A DNA stretch of 18,860 bases, taken from positions 1 to 18,860 of the forward strand of contig JBEBUW010000088.1 of the NCBI GenBank assembly GCA_040393065.1, in the 5' to 3' direction. The stretch is from JACCWM01 sp040393065. GTDB lineage: Bacteria > Myxococcota_A > Bradymonadia > Bradymonadales > Bradymonadaceae. This document shows, one piece after another, positions 1 through 11,042 of this stretch. A program made the position numbers and the translations under genes. Under the pieces are notes generated by a model. That model made no database searches, was not told the DNA's origin, and saw only the letters and a program-made list of their open reading frames with translations. Numbering within the stretch: the stretch's first letter is position 1; each line of letters begins with the position of its first letter.

Positions 1-3463
<3,463 letters not shown>

Positions 3464-3520
3464 GGGTCGGGGCCTCGGGGAATCGTGTGAAACAAGTTAT
3501 CGGGGGACGTACCATACACA

Positions 3521-3555
3521 AAAGCGCCACCGTGCCGGGATAGCAGGGGCGCTTT
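3521..3555 (-). terminator. Likely intrinsic terminator of the NifU-type gene
   Basis: An 8-bp perfect stem (aaagcgcc at 3521-3528 pairing with ggcgcttt at 3548-3555) with a 19-nt loop lies about 40 nt downstream of the NifU-type stop codon. Read on the minus strand, the descending arm ends in TTTT followed by GTGT, so the U-tract is short. It lies just 57 nt before the metH start, so any separate metH promoter would have to overlap it; some read-through into metH is also possible. Confidence 0.6.
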
Positions 3556-3593
3556 CAGAAAACAATGCGCTGAGCGGGGGCGTTTTGCCGTTC

Positions 3594-3851
3594 TTAGTAG
3601 TACGGATTCTCGCCGGCTTCGTGATCGGTCACATCGACAATCCCTGCGATGTCTTCGCCGAAGTGTCCGAGCAGGATGCGCTCGACGCCCTGTTTCAGGG
3701 TAGCGGTCGAGGATGCGCAGCCCTGGCAGCCGCCCAGCATCTGGATGTAGACGTGTTTGTTCATGTAGTCGACGAGTTCAATGCGTCCGCCGTGGCTGGC
3801 AACGCCGGGGTTGATTTCCTGGTCGAGTACTTTTTGGATTTTGCGTCGCAT
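3594..3851 (-). CDS. NifU C-terminal-domain Fe-S cluster carrier (Nfu-type)
   Basis: This encodes an 85-residue protein that is essentially one NifU-like C-terminal domain. Such domains carry a transient [4Fe-4S] cluster between scaffold proteins and client enzymes in the cytosol. The hallmark CxxC motif is present as GGCQGCASST, with Cys42 and Cys45 as cluster ligands. Upstream, NPGVASHGGRIELV matches the family pattern in which the GG precedes the first strand. The frame is open for 24 more codons upstream, but the ATG at 3851 is chosen because an ideal AAGGAG lies 8 nt before it (3860-3865). It sits between polA and metH on the same strand with its own flanking hairpins, so it is probably a separate small unit. 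There is no N-terminal A-type scaffold domain, so it resembles stand-alone Nfu proteins rather than E. coli NfuA. The family call is firm; the in vivo client is unknown. Confidence 0.9.
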   Translation of the reverse strand: MRRKIQKVLDQEINPGVASHGGRIELVDYMNKHVYIQMLGGCQGCASSTATLKQGVERILLGHFGEDIAGIVDVTDHEAGENPYY

Positions 3852-3859
3852 GATTCGTG

Positions 3860-3865
3860 CTCCTT
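3860..3865 (-). promoter_or_regulatory. Ribosome binding site that fixes the NifU-type start
   Basis: AAGGAG on the minus strand, 8 nt before ATG 3851. It favours this start over the upstream in-frame start at 3923, which would add 24 residues not typical of the family. Confidence 0.75.
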
Positions 3866-3929
3866 GGGGTGAAAAATTGGGTTGCGGAGAGCAATCCAGT
3901 CTGGAAACTCCTATAGCGAACAATTTTCT

Positions 3930-3955
3930 AAAAGAAAACCATCCCGGGGGGGATG
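3930..3955 (-). terminator. Likely intrinsic terminator of polA
   Basis: Read on the minus strand, a 6-bp stem (CATCCC/GGGATG) with a CCCC loop is followed at once by GTTTTCTTTTAG, a good U-rich tract. It begins 11 nt after the polA stop codon (3967-3969). The 78 nt from here to the NifU-type ribosome site would hold that gene's promoter; I cannot assign -10 and -35 boxes with confidence. Confidence 0.65.
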
Positions 3956-3966
3956 TGGCGGGAATG

Positions 3967-6867
3967 TCAGGACATTTCGAGCCAGTTGTCGCCGGTGGCG
4001 ACGTCGACCTTGAGGGGGGCGTCGAGTTGGGCGACGCCTTCCATGACTTCGCGGATGATTTGTTGGCAGGTTTCGAGGGCGTCTTCGCGGACTTCGAAGA
4101 CGAGTTCGTCGTGAACTTGCAGGAGCATGCGCATGGGGAGGTTTTCTTGTTCGATGCGGGATTGCATCTGGATCATGGCGAATTTGATGATGTCGGCGGC
4201 GGTGCCCTGGATGGGGGTGTTGATGGCGGCGCGTTCGGCGAAGGCTTTTTGCATGCCGCTGGCGTTGATGCCTTCCAGGTTTCGTTTGCGGCCGAACATG
4301 GTGTGGGTGCAGCCGGTGCGGCGGGTTTCGGCGAGCAGGGTTTCGAAGAACATGGAAACGCCGCGGTAGCGTTCGAAGTAGTTGTCGATGTAGGTGCGGG
4401 CTTCCTGGGTGGAGATTTTGAGGGATTTGCCCAGGCGTTGGGCGCCCATGCCGTACATGACGCCGAAGTTGATGGTTTTGCCGGCGCTGCGTTGGCTTTT
4501 GGTGACTTCTTCGAGGGGGACGCCGAAGACCTGGGCGGCGGTGGTGGCGTGGATGTCGAGATCGCGCTGGTAGGCATCCAGAAGAACGGGATCCTGGGAC
4601 ATGTGGGCCATGATGCGCAGTTCGATCTGCGAGTAGTCGGCGGAGATGAGTTTGTAGCCGGTTTCGGGGATGAAAGCGCGGCGGATTTCGCGGCCGGCGT
4701 CGGTGCGGATCGGGATGTTTTGCAGGTTGGGGTTGGACGAGGAGAGGCGGCCGGTGGCGGCGACGGCCTGGTTGAAGCTGGTGTGCACGCGGCCGGTTTC
4801 GGGGACTACGAGCAGGGGGAGGGCGTCGACGTAGGTGCTTTTGAGTTTGGAGAACGAGCGGTAATCGAGGATGCGCTCGGGCAGATCGTGAAGTTCGGCG
4901 AGTTGTTCGAGCACGGATTGGTCGGTGGAGGGGCCGGTTTTGGTGCGTTTTTTGACGGGGAGTTCGAGGGTTTCAAAGAGCACCACGCGCAGCTGGGTGG
5001 GGCTGTTGGGGTTGAGTTCGCAGCCGGCCATTTCGTTGATTTCGGCCTGGAGTCGGGAGAGTTCTTGTTCAAAAACGGTGCTGAGGCTGCCGAGGATGTT
5101 GGAATCGAGGCGGATTCCGGTGCGCTCCATGATGCCGAGCACGCGGGAGAGGGGGATTTCGAGTTCGTCGTGGAGTTCGCGGAGTTTTTCGTCAGCGAGA
5201 AGCCGGGGGGCCATGACGCGGGCGGCGGCCAGGGTGACGTCGGCGTCTTCGGCGCCGTAGTGGGTGGCGTCTTTGACGCTGACGTCTTCGAAGTTGATTT
5301 GTTTTTTACCGGTGCCGGTGAGGTCGGTGTATTTGGTCATGCGGTAGTGCAGCTCGTCGAGCGCGATGGTGTCCAGGCTGTGCGAGAGTTTGCCGGGATC
5401 GAGCAGGTAGCTGAGCAGCATGGTATCGAAGGCGATGCCGCGCAGCTCGATCTGGTAGGATTGCAGCACCATCCACTCGTATTTCCAGTGCTGGCAGACT
5501 TTCTGGGGTTTGTCGGATTCGAGCAGGGGTTTGATTTTGGCCAGGACGTCGGTGAGGGCGAGTTGTTGGGGGGCGATGAGATCGTTGTGGGCGACGGGGA
5601 TGTAGACGCCCTGGTCGGGTTCCCAGGAAAAGCTCATGCCGACGATTTTGGCTTCAACGGGGTTGAGGCTGGTGGTTTCGAGATCGAATCCGAACAGGTC
5701 GGCGTGGGTGCAGGCTTCGATGACCTGGTCGAGTTCCGCGAGGGTGTGGATCGGGCGGTAGCGCTTGGTTTCGACGGCCGGGATGGCTTCGGGCGGACTT
5801 TGCGGTGTGGTTGGCAGCGCGTCGGAATCTGTTTTTGTGGATCGGGCGGCGGCGGCGTTGGCGGGAGAGTCGAGCGTGCCGGAGATCATTTCGCCGTGTT
5901 CATCGAGCCAGCCGCGGTTTTCCATCCATTTTTTCAGATCCCGCAGGGCGCTGCCGAATTCGAGTTCGGAGAGCAATTCGGTGAGCTGCGCCAGGTGGGG
6001 CGGCTGAGAGCGGAGTCGGTCGAGGTCGAATTCGATTTCGCAGTCGTGTTTGAGGGAGACGAGCGCGAGGGAAAGGCGGGCTTGATCGGCAAATTCGCGC
6101 AGGTTTTCCTGGCGTTTTTTGCCGGAAACCTGGTCGATATTGGCGAGCAGGTTTTCGAGGTCGCCGAACTGGGCGATGAGCTGGCCGCCGGTTTTTTCGC
6201 CGATGCCGGGCACGCCGGGGACGTTGTCGCTGGTGTCGCCGGCCAGGGCCAGGACGTAGCGCACGCGGGCGGGTTCGACGCCGAAGCGTTCGATGACGTC
6301 TTCGGGCGTGTATTTTTTCTCGCGCATGGTGTCGTACATGATGACTTGCGGGCACAGCAGCTGCATCAGGTCTTTGTCGGCGCTGATGATGCAGACATCA
6401 AAGCCGAGATCGCGTGCGCGGTCGGTGAGGGTGGCGATCAGATCGTCGGCTTCGACGCCGGGTTGTTCGAGGATCGGGATGTTGAGGGCTTCGACCAGGT
6501 GGCGGAAGTAGGGCATTTGCACGCGCAGATCTTCCGGCATTGCGGAGCGGTTGGCTTTGTAGTCGTCGTATAATTCTTTGCGGAATGTCTGGGTATCGGC
6601 GCCGGGCGCGTCGAAGGTCATCGCCAGGTAGTCGGGGTTTTCGGTTTCGATGAGCTTTTTGAGCATTTGCAAAAAGCCATAGATCGCGTTGGTCGGCATG
6701 CCTTTGGAGTTTGACAGATGACGAATGGCGAAGAAGGCGCGGTAGATGTAGGAGGAGCCATCGACGATATAGAATGTTTTTCCGGCGTAGTTTTTGTCGG
6801 TCTGCGCGTCTTGTTGCGCGGCCTGCCAGCCGGCGATGCTTAATTGGTCTTCGTTGTGTTTGGTCAT
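3967..6867 (-). CDS. polA: DNA polymerase I
   Basis: This encodes a 966-residue DNA polymerase I, used for Okazaki-fragment processing and repair synthesis; E. coli PolA has 928. The order is canonical: a 5' nuclease domain (about 30-330, YIVDGSSYIYRAFF with Asp36), a proline/alanine/serine-rich linker (about 350-385), a 3'-5' exonuclease domain (FDLETTSL with Asp395 and Glu397; YGAEDADVTL), and the polymerase domain (motif A DYSQIELR with Asp744, motif B RSAGKTINFGVMYGMG, motif C QVHDELVF with Asp920). The DxE pair and the exonuclease EDAD motif are both intact, so proofreading should be active, unlike in Taq-type enzymes. ATG 6867 is preferred: CCGGAG lies 7 nt upstream, and the 25 extra residues possible from 6942 look like leader. 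About 30 residues precede the nuclease domain, slightly longer than usual. It diverges from the lipoprotein gene at 7204. Confidence 0.97.
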   Translation of the reverse strand: MTKHNEDQLSIAGWQAAQQDAQTDKNYAGKTFYIVDGSSYIYRAFFAIRHLSNSKGMPTNAIYGFLQMLKKLIETENPDYLAMTFDAPGADTQTFRKELYDDYKANRSAMPEDLRVQMPYFRHLVEALNIPILEQPGVEADDLIATLTDRARDLGFDVCIISADKDLMQLLCPQVIMYDTMREKKYTPEDVIERFGVEPARVRYVLALAGDTSDNVPGVPGIGEKTGGQLIAQFGDLENLLANIDQVSGKKRQENLREFADQARLSLALVSLKHDCEIEFDLDRLRSQPPHLAQLTELLSELEFGSALRDLKKWMENRGWLDEHGEMISGTLDSPANAAAARSTKTDSDALPTTPQSPPEAIPAVETKRYRPIHTLAELDQVIEACTHADLFGFDLETTSLNPVEAKIVGMSFSWEPDQGVYIPVAHNDLIAPQQLALTDVLAKIKPLLESDKPQKVCQHWKYEWMVLQSYQIELRGIAFDTMLLSYLLDPGKLSHSLDTIALDELHYRMTKYTDLTGTGKKQINFEDVSVKDATHYGAEDADVTLAAARVMAPRLLADEKLRELHDELEIPLSRVLGIMERTGIRLDSNILGSLSTVFEQELSRLQAEINEMAGCELNPNSPTQLRVVLFETLELPVKKRTKTGPSTDQSVLEQLAELHDLPERILDYRSFSKLKSTYVDALPLLVVPETGRVHTSFNQAVAATGRLSSSNPNLQNIPIRTDAGREIRRAFIPETGYKLISADYSQIELRIMAHMSQDPVLLDAYQRDLDIHATTAAQVFGVPLEEVTKSQRSAGKTINFGVMYGMGAQRLGKSLKISTQEARTYIDNYFERYRGVSMFFETLLAETRRTGCTHTMFGRKRNLEGINASGMQKAFAERAAINTPIQGTAADIIKFAMIQMQSRIEQENLPMRMLLQVHDELVFEVREDALETCQQIIREVMEGVAQLDAPLKVDVATGDNWLEMS

Positions 6868-7203
6868 GTCCGGTCTCCGGTAGGAATTCAACGCGAATTC
6901 GTGCACGCCTGAAGTATTTGTCAGCGGCACCCTCCAATACAATTGCTAAAGATTCAATGCCAGGGAAATCCGAACGCGTCATGTGGGGGCGCCGTAAGGC
7001 AGTCGTAAGACAGGAAGTAGGGCGTGGGCAGAATGGGCGTTGAGTCGGTGACAATGCATGGCGGTTCACCTGGGCGGGCCGGGAGAATTGCTAAGGTCTT
7101 AGAAAATAGGAAGAAAATGGGAGGGGTGGCTTGCCGGTCTGTAGAAGTCCTGCTAGCTTGTTTCGGCATGCTGGGAATAAATTTTCTTTTGGTGGAGAGA
7201 AAA
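6868..7203. promoter_or_regulatory. Divergent promoter region between polA and the lipoprotein gene
   Basis: This 336-bp gap must hold the polA promoter (minus) and the promoter of the lipoprotein gene (plus). Visible structure is modest. Two GAATTC sites lie 5 bp apart near 6883-6899. AATTGCTAA occurs at 6941-6949 and again at 7086-7094. A 12-bp dyad, CTAAGGTCTTAG, lies at 7091-7102. The GGAGAG at 7194-7199 is the lipoprotein ribosome site. TTGTTT near 7159 followed by an A/T-rich stretch near 7178 could be a sigma-70-like promoter, but the match is too weak to claim. No gene is seen here. Confidence 0.4.
6875..6880 (-). promoter_or_regulatory. Ribosome binding site that fixes the polA start
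   Basis: CCGGAG on the minus strand, 7 nt before ATG 6867. The alternative start at 6942 would add 25 residues with no homology to the nuclease domain. Confidence 0.65.
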
Positions 7204-9222
7204 ATGAATCGGAAATTTCTGGGTATGTTGGCGCTTTTTTGCATGATGTTTGTGCTGGCTGCATGCGGGGATACGAAGGTTTCAGGAAAGTTTGGAAAGG
7301 GCGGAGACGGTTCGTCGCATGATTTTGTGGTGCCGGACGGGGCGGTTGAACTTGAGCCTGGTGTGTATGTGGTGCCCGGAATTCATATTCGTCCGGGCAT
7401 TGAGATTTATGAGCTTGGCGCTGATTTTGAAGGCGAAATTGTGTGGGATGCGCAGTCTCCCACGGCAGAATTGCGCGGGAATGCTGCGCAAGAAGTTGCT
7501 GAGCTCAAGGTGGGAGACATTTTGCTCACCGACGAGGTTGTGGCGCGTGTGGCGAGTGTTTCGCGTGCGCAGGGTGTGACTACGGTTGTGCTGGAGGATT
7601 TCGTACTCTGGGACGTGATTCATGGGGAATGGAGTCTTGAGATCGAGCTTGATCGTGATGATGAGCTTTATCCCGTCAGTCCGTCGGATTATGAGATTCG
7701 TCGTCAGCTTTTGTCGCAAAGCGTCAATGTGGGTGGCGAATATAAGTCGGGTTCTTTGAAGTTTTCGGCGAATGCGTCGGCAACGGCTACGATCAATCCG
7801 GTATTTGTTTTTGAGGGGAAAATTCCATTTTACGAGTCGAAAAGTAATTATCACTGCTCGAATCCTCAAATTGATACGCGCGTTCTTTTTAAGCGGTATA
7901 GCTACTGCATTGATTATTTAAAGATGTCGATCGTTGCCTCCAATGAGTACAAAACGAGCGCGGTCGTAACGGCGACGGCCGAGGCCCGGGCGGAGTTTCC
8001 GGACAAAAATAATAAGCGCGTACTTTCCAAGCCGCTGGGTGAGATTCCTGTGGCGGGGCCGTTTTCCTTTAAGCCGTCTTTGTACATCGATAGCCAGTTG
8101 GCGGCAGTGGCCAAAGCGACGGTAAAACTTGATTTTACGTCCGCAAAAGGCGCATCGGTTCCGGTAGGATTTGAGTATCGTAATGGCAGTGGTTATTCGA
8201 TGTTGCCGAACGGGGCGAACCCGGGAACAAAGCATTCGACCTTGAGTGGATCGATTACGGCGGAAGGTTCGCTTGAGGCGTCTGCTTATGCAGAGCTCGG
8301 GCTGGCGATGTCTGTATGTACGACAGGTTCTACCATTGCGGGTGCGTGCTTTGAGGGGTTGAGTGCAGGGGCGCGTTTGACGACGAAGGTTCAGTATAAG
8401 GATTCGATCAGTACGACGGGGCCCAATACGTCGGCCTGTTTGTCGATGAGTTCCGATTTGGAGGTCAAGTTAACAGGCAAAGCCAAGGTAGGTGTTACGG
8501 CAGCGGCCGGGGCTTTAGAGAAGTCGGTTCTTTTGTTTGAAGCCAGCTTCACGGCGCTCTCCCTCAATCTCAGTAAGTGGGATGACGGCGGCAGGTACTG
8601 TTTGACTGAAATCCCGCATCAGATGCGTGTTGATATGCTGAATGATCAATATGATCTCGATATTGACTGCAAAGAGCCGGACGATAATCCGCTGATTGGA
8701 ACGTGTGCTGAGAAGTTCATGATCCACTGCTTTGATCCGGAGGGTGAATGTCGTGGCCTGGCTTATGAAGATGGTTCGTTCGATATGAACTGGGAGTCGG
8801 GAGAACGCTATTTGTCTACCATTACCAAAACGGAGCTGGTGGTGGATCTGATTGAGATGCCGTCGGAACTGCTGGGAGAATACATCAGCGCGGATGGTGA
8901 GCTTTGTGCTCAACAAGATTCGATCCTTGCGATGATGTCAGGCGGTGAGGCCGGTTGTATGGTGACGGCGATTATTGAACTTCTTTTGGATCCGGAGGAA
9001 GACCAGGCCGAAGAAGACGGTGAGGGAGAAGAGGGCGAGTACCAACCCAAGAAAGGCGATAAGCTCGAGCTCTGCGTGTATGAGTCGGGCGACATCAAGT
9101 ACACCTGTCCTGATCGAACCACGTTTATGGTGAGCAACGAGACGGAAGGAAAGATCTGTCAGCAGGGCACGTGCAAGTTTGAAAAGGGATATCTGGACGA
9201 GCGTGATGAGAACCGGAAATGA
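7204..9222 (+). CDS. Large cysteine-containing lipoprotein of unknown function
   Basis: I do not recognise this 672-residue protein. It starts with a lipoprotein signal: MNRK, a hydrophobic core, then VLAAC with the lipidated Cys21, so it should be membrane-anchored outside the cytoplasm. ATG 7204 is chosen because GGAGAG lies just upstream and it gives a proper signal peptide; the frame is open 60 codons further. After a Gly/Ser linker (about 24-38) comes a small beta-rich segment (about 39-160), then a long run of alternating polar/apolar strands rich in Ala, Thr, Ser and Gly (about 170-510), for example SITAEGSLEASAYAEL. The C-terminal part has paired cysteines suited to disulfides and an acidic low-complexity tract near 599-613 (DPEEDQAEEDGEGEEGE). 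Codon choice is visibly less G/C-rich at third positions than in polA or the TPR gene, which suggests a different history. It appears monocistronic, ending at the 9280 terminator. Surface display or a structural role is inference. Confidence 0.85.
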   Translation: MNRKFLGMLALFCMMFVLAACGDTKVSGKFGKGGDGSSHDFVVPDGAVELEPGVYVVPGIHIRPGIEIYELGADFEGEIVWDAQSPTAELRGNAAQEVAELKVGDILLTDEVVARVASVSRAQGVTTVVLEDFVLWDVIHGEWSLEIELDRDDELYPVSPSDYEIRRQLLSQSVNVGGEYKSGSLKFSANASATATINPVFVFEGKIPFYESKSNYHCSNPQIDTRVLFKRYSYCIDYLKMSIVASNEYKTSAVVTATAEARAEFPDKNNKRVLSKPLGEIPVAGPFSFKPSLYIDSQLAAVAKATVKLDFTSAKGASVPVGFEYRNGSGYSMLPNGANPGTKHSTLSGSITAEGSLEASAYAELGLAMSVCTTGSTIAGACFEGLSAGARLTTKVQYKDSISTTGPNTSACLSMSSDLEVKLTGKAKVGVTAAAGALEKSVLLFEASFTALSLNLSKWDDGGRYCLTEIPHQMRVDMLNDQYDLDIDCKEPDDNPLIGTCAEKFMIHCFDPEGECRGLAYEDGSFDMNWESGERYLSTITKTELVVDLIEMPSELLGEYISADGELCAQQDSILAMMSGGEAGCMVTAIIELLLDPEEDQAEEDGEGEEGEYQPKKGDKLELCVYESGDIKYTCPDRTTFMVSNETEGKICQQGTCKFEKGYLDERDENRK

Positions 9223-9279
9223 TTTTTCCACGTCATGATTTGCGGTGAATAATCCGCCCGAGGCGGAAGTTGATCCAGG

Positions 9280-9311
9280 CAGCCGGACTTACCAAGAAGT
9301 CCGGCTGTTTT
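9280..9311 (+). terminator. Strong intrinsic terminator of the lipoprotein gene
   Basis: A perfect 11-bp stem (CAGCCGGACTT at 9280-9290 with AAGTCCGGCTG at 9297-9307) with a 6-nt loop ACCAAG is followed by TTTT. It lies 58 nt after the stop codon at 9222 and is the clearest terminator in the window. A smaller 6-bp hairpin (TCCGCC-CGA-GGCGGA, 9253-9267) precedes it. Confidence 0.9.
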
Positions 9312-9316
9312 GATCT

Positions 9317-9345
9317 GTTTTCAGGGCAGCAGGCAGGCTGAAAAC
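9317..9345. repeat. Inverted repeat downstream of the terminator
   Basis: GTTTTCAG (9317-9324) and CTGAAAAC (9338-9345) form an 8-bp perfect dyad with a 13-nt purine-rich centre. It lies between the terminator and the TPR gene and could be an operator or an RNA hairpin; its function is not known. Confidence 0.5.
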
Positions 9346-9379
9346 TGGCCCGGGATGTGGCCGTGTAATGGGGCTTTGC

Positions 9380-9430
9380 TAGACACAGCCGCCATTCTGT
9401 GGAATGAGCAAACGGCTGTAGTACTGTCTA
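9380..9430. repeat. Imperfect inverted repeat ahead of the TPR gene
   Basis: The left arm TAGAC-ACAGCCG (9380-9391) pairs with CGGCTGT (9413-9419) and, after a 6-nt bulge, with GTCTA (9426-9430). The right arm ends 15 nt before the TPR start codon. As RNA it would be a leader hairpin close to the start; as DNA it could be a regulator site. The TPR gene has no strong Shine-Dalgarno, so leader structure could matter there. Confidence 0.45.
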
Positions 9431-9445
9431 ACTTCGAGACTTTGA

Positions 9446-11026
9446 ATGACGTGGAAAATGATAGAGATGGACGACGATCAAGGACATGCAACACCTGTGC
9501 TCATGACGCTCTCGGCCTTGCTGCCGGATGGGGTAAAAGATTTGCCGGCGGCGCTGCATCAGGCGCTGGAGCGCGATGATTATTCGACGGCCTTGTCGAT
9601 TGCGAACAAAGCCTACGCGAGCAAAGGAGCAGAAGATCCGGTTGCGCCGCTGACGTATGCGGTATTGCTGGTGGGGCGCGGGTTGGTCTCGGAAGCGATG
9701 GGTGTGTTGCGTCGTGCGTTGAGTTTTCGTGCGCAGGACATTTCTTTGCAGCTGGCCCAGGTCGAAGCTTTGATGGTGGATAGTAACTACGAAGCGGCGC
9801 TGGCGCTGATGGAGGGTTTGCGCGCGGTGAACGTGGCCGAGCCGCGTCACTGGGGTTTTCTGGGCGATATGTATCTTGATCTGGGGCGAACGGACGACGC
9901 GATCGAGTGTTATGAGCGCGCCACGGATATGGGTTCGATGAATCTGGAGCTGGTATTTCGGCTTGGCCAGATTTTGTTGGAGCGCGGCGATATGGAACGT
10001 GCTGCGCGCCATTTTGAACATGCCGCGCGGCTGGTGCCGGATAATGTTTTTGTGTGGGAAACCACGGCGGATTTGCTTTTTGAGCTCGGTGAAGTCGAAA
10101 AGGCGATTTATGCCTATACGCGCGTGCTGAAGCTGGATTCGCGCAATGTGCGGGCCTGGGAAAACATCGGCATGGCTTATCAGGAAGTGGAAGACTTCGG
10201 CAAAGCGCAGGAAGCGTTTGAGCGAATCGTGGCGCTTTCGCCAGACGATACCTATGCCATGTTGCAGCTTGCGCACGGGCATATGGCGCTTGGCTATCCA
10301 GAAGAAGCGTTGCAGGCGTATCGCAAGGTTTTGCGCGAGGAGCCGACCAATACCGATGCGTTGCGCGGCGCAGTGGCGGCGGCTTTTGAGCTGGGCGATA
10401 TGATCGAGGCCGAAAAGCTGGCGCAGGAAACGCTGGCGCGCGATGCGCAAGATCCGGAAGGACTCTACAGCCTGGGCATTGTGATGCTGGCATTGCGTCG
10501 CGGGCAGGAGGCTTTTGATGTACTTTCGCAGGCCGTGGAGCTGAGCGAGGAGGACAATCCAGATTATTTTGCGGCGCTGTCGTTCAGTGAAGTGATCTTG
10601 CAGCATTTTTCGGAGGCGGCCGATCATATTTATACAGCCGTGGAACTGGGCGTGGATGCGTCTTCCTTGCTTGTCTATGTCGAGGAACTGCTGAAGCGAG
10701 GAAAGTACGCGGAAGTGCTTGAATTTACGCAAGATCGCGTGCTGCACATCTATGATGCGACCTGGGCTGTCGTTTCACCGATTCTCAGTTGTCTGGCCAG
10801 CGCGTTTGAGGGCGCGCCGGAGGAGGCGCAGAAAACGTATCTTGAGAATTTTGTCACGCAATTTGTCACCGAGCCGCAGGTTGTGCCGGTGATGTGGGAC
10901 TTTGAAGAAATCGAGCGTCTGGCAATGCGTTTGCCTGCAGAGCAAAAAAAGGTAATCCTGATGATGATCGGCGTTGTCGAAGGCCGAAAAGATATCGAAA
11001 ATTTCGTCTCTAAGTACAATCTTTGA
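9446..11026 (+). CDS. TPR-repeat protein, cytoplasmic scaffold
   Basis: This 526-residue protein has no signal peptide or membrane segment and is built of tetratricopeptide helices, which normally bind partner proteins. Seven repeats in exact 34-residue phase run from about 133 to 370 (for example WGFLGDMYLDLGRTDDAIEC, then RLGQILLERGDMERAARHFE), with consensus small residues at positions 8 and 20 and Pro near 32. More degenerate helices lie on both sides (about 35-130 and 370-500). No catalytic domain is visible. The start is uncertain: ATG at 9446, 9458 and 9467 are all in frame, and none has a strong ribosome site. It is followed after 16 nt by the VWA-like lipoprotein gene on the same strand, so co-transcription is likely. 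TPR proteins next to VWA proteins occur in bacterial BatB/BatC-type clusters, but here the VWA partner is a lipoprotein, so that analogy is weak. The substrate or partner is unknown. Confidence 0.85.
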   Translation: MTWKMIEMDDDQGHATPVLMTLSALLPDGVKDLPAALHQALERDDYSTALSIANKAYASKGAEDPVAPLTYAVLLVGRGLVSEAMGVLRRALSFRAQDISLQLAQVEALMVDSNYEAALALMEGLRAVNVAEPRHWGFLGDMYLDLGRTDDAIECYERATDMGSMNLELVFRLGQILLERGDMERAARHFEHAARLVPDNVFVWETTADLLFELGEVEKAIYAYTRVLKLDSRNVRAWENIGMAYQEVEDFGKAQEAFERIVALSPDDTYAMLQLAHGHMALGYPEEALQAYRKVLREEPTNTDALRGAVAAAFELGDMIEAEKLAQETLARDAQDPEGLYSLGIVMLALRRGQEAFDVLSQAVELSEEDNPDYFAALSFSEVILQHFSEAADHIYTAVELGVDASSLLVYVEELLKRGKYAEVLEFTQDRVLHIYDATWAVVSPILSCLASAFEGAPEEAQKTYLENFVTQFVTEPQVVPVMWDFEEIERLAMRLPAEQKKVILMMIGVVEGRKDIENFVSKYNL

Positions 11027-11042
11027 TCTGGATATTGAGAGT

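Noticed and set aside
3464..3593. SAM or cobalamin riboswitch ahead of metH
   Set aside because: The leader is short, holds only one simple hairpin attributable to the upstream gene, and shows no B12-box or SAM-riboswitch core.
3781..6573. A 930-codon open frame on the plus strand opposite polA
   Set aside because: The minus-strand polA has every motif of its family in frame. The antisense product is a monotonous mix of Gly, Phe, Val, Asp and Glu, as expected from reading a G/C-biased gene backwards, and it has no domain or ribosome site.
9428..10747. 439- and 330-codon open frames antisense to the TPR gene
   Set aside because: Their His/Arg/Gln- or Pro/Arg-rich composition is typical of antisense shadow frames; the TPR frame has exact 34-residue repeats.
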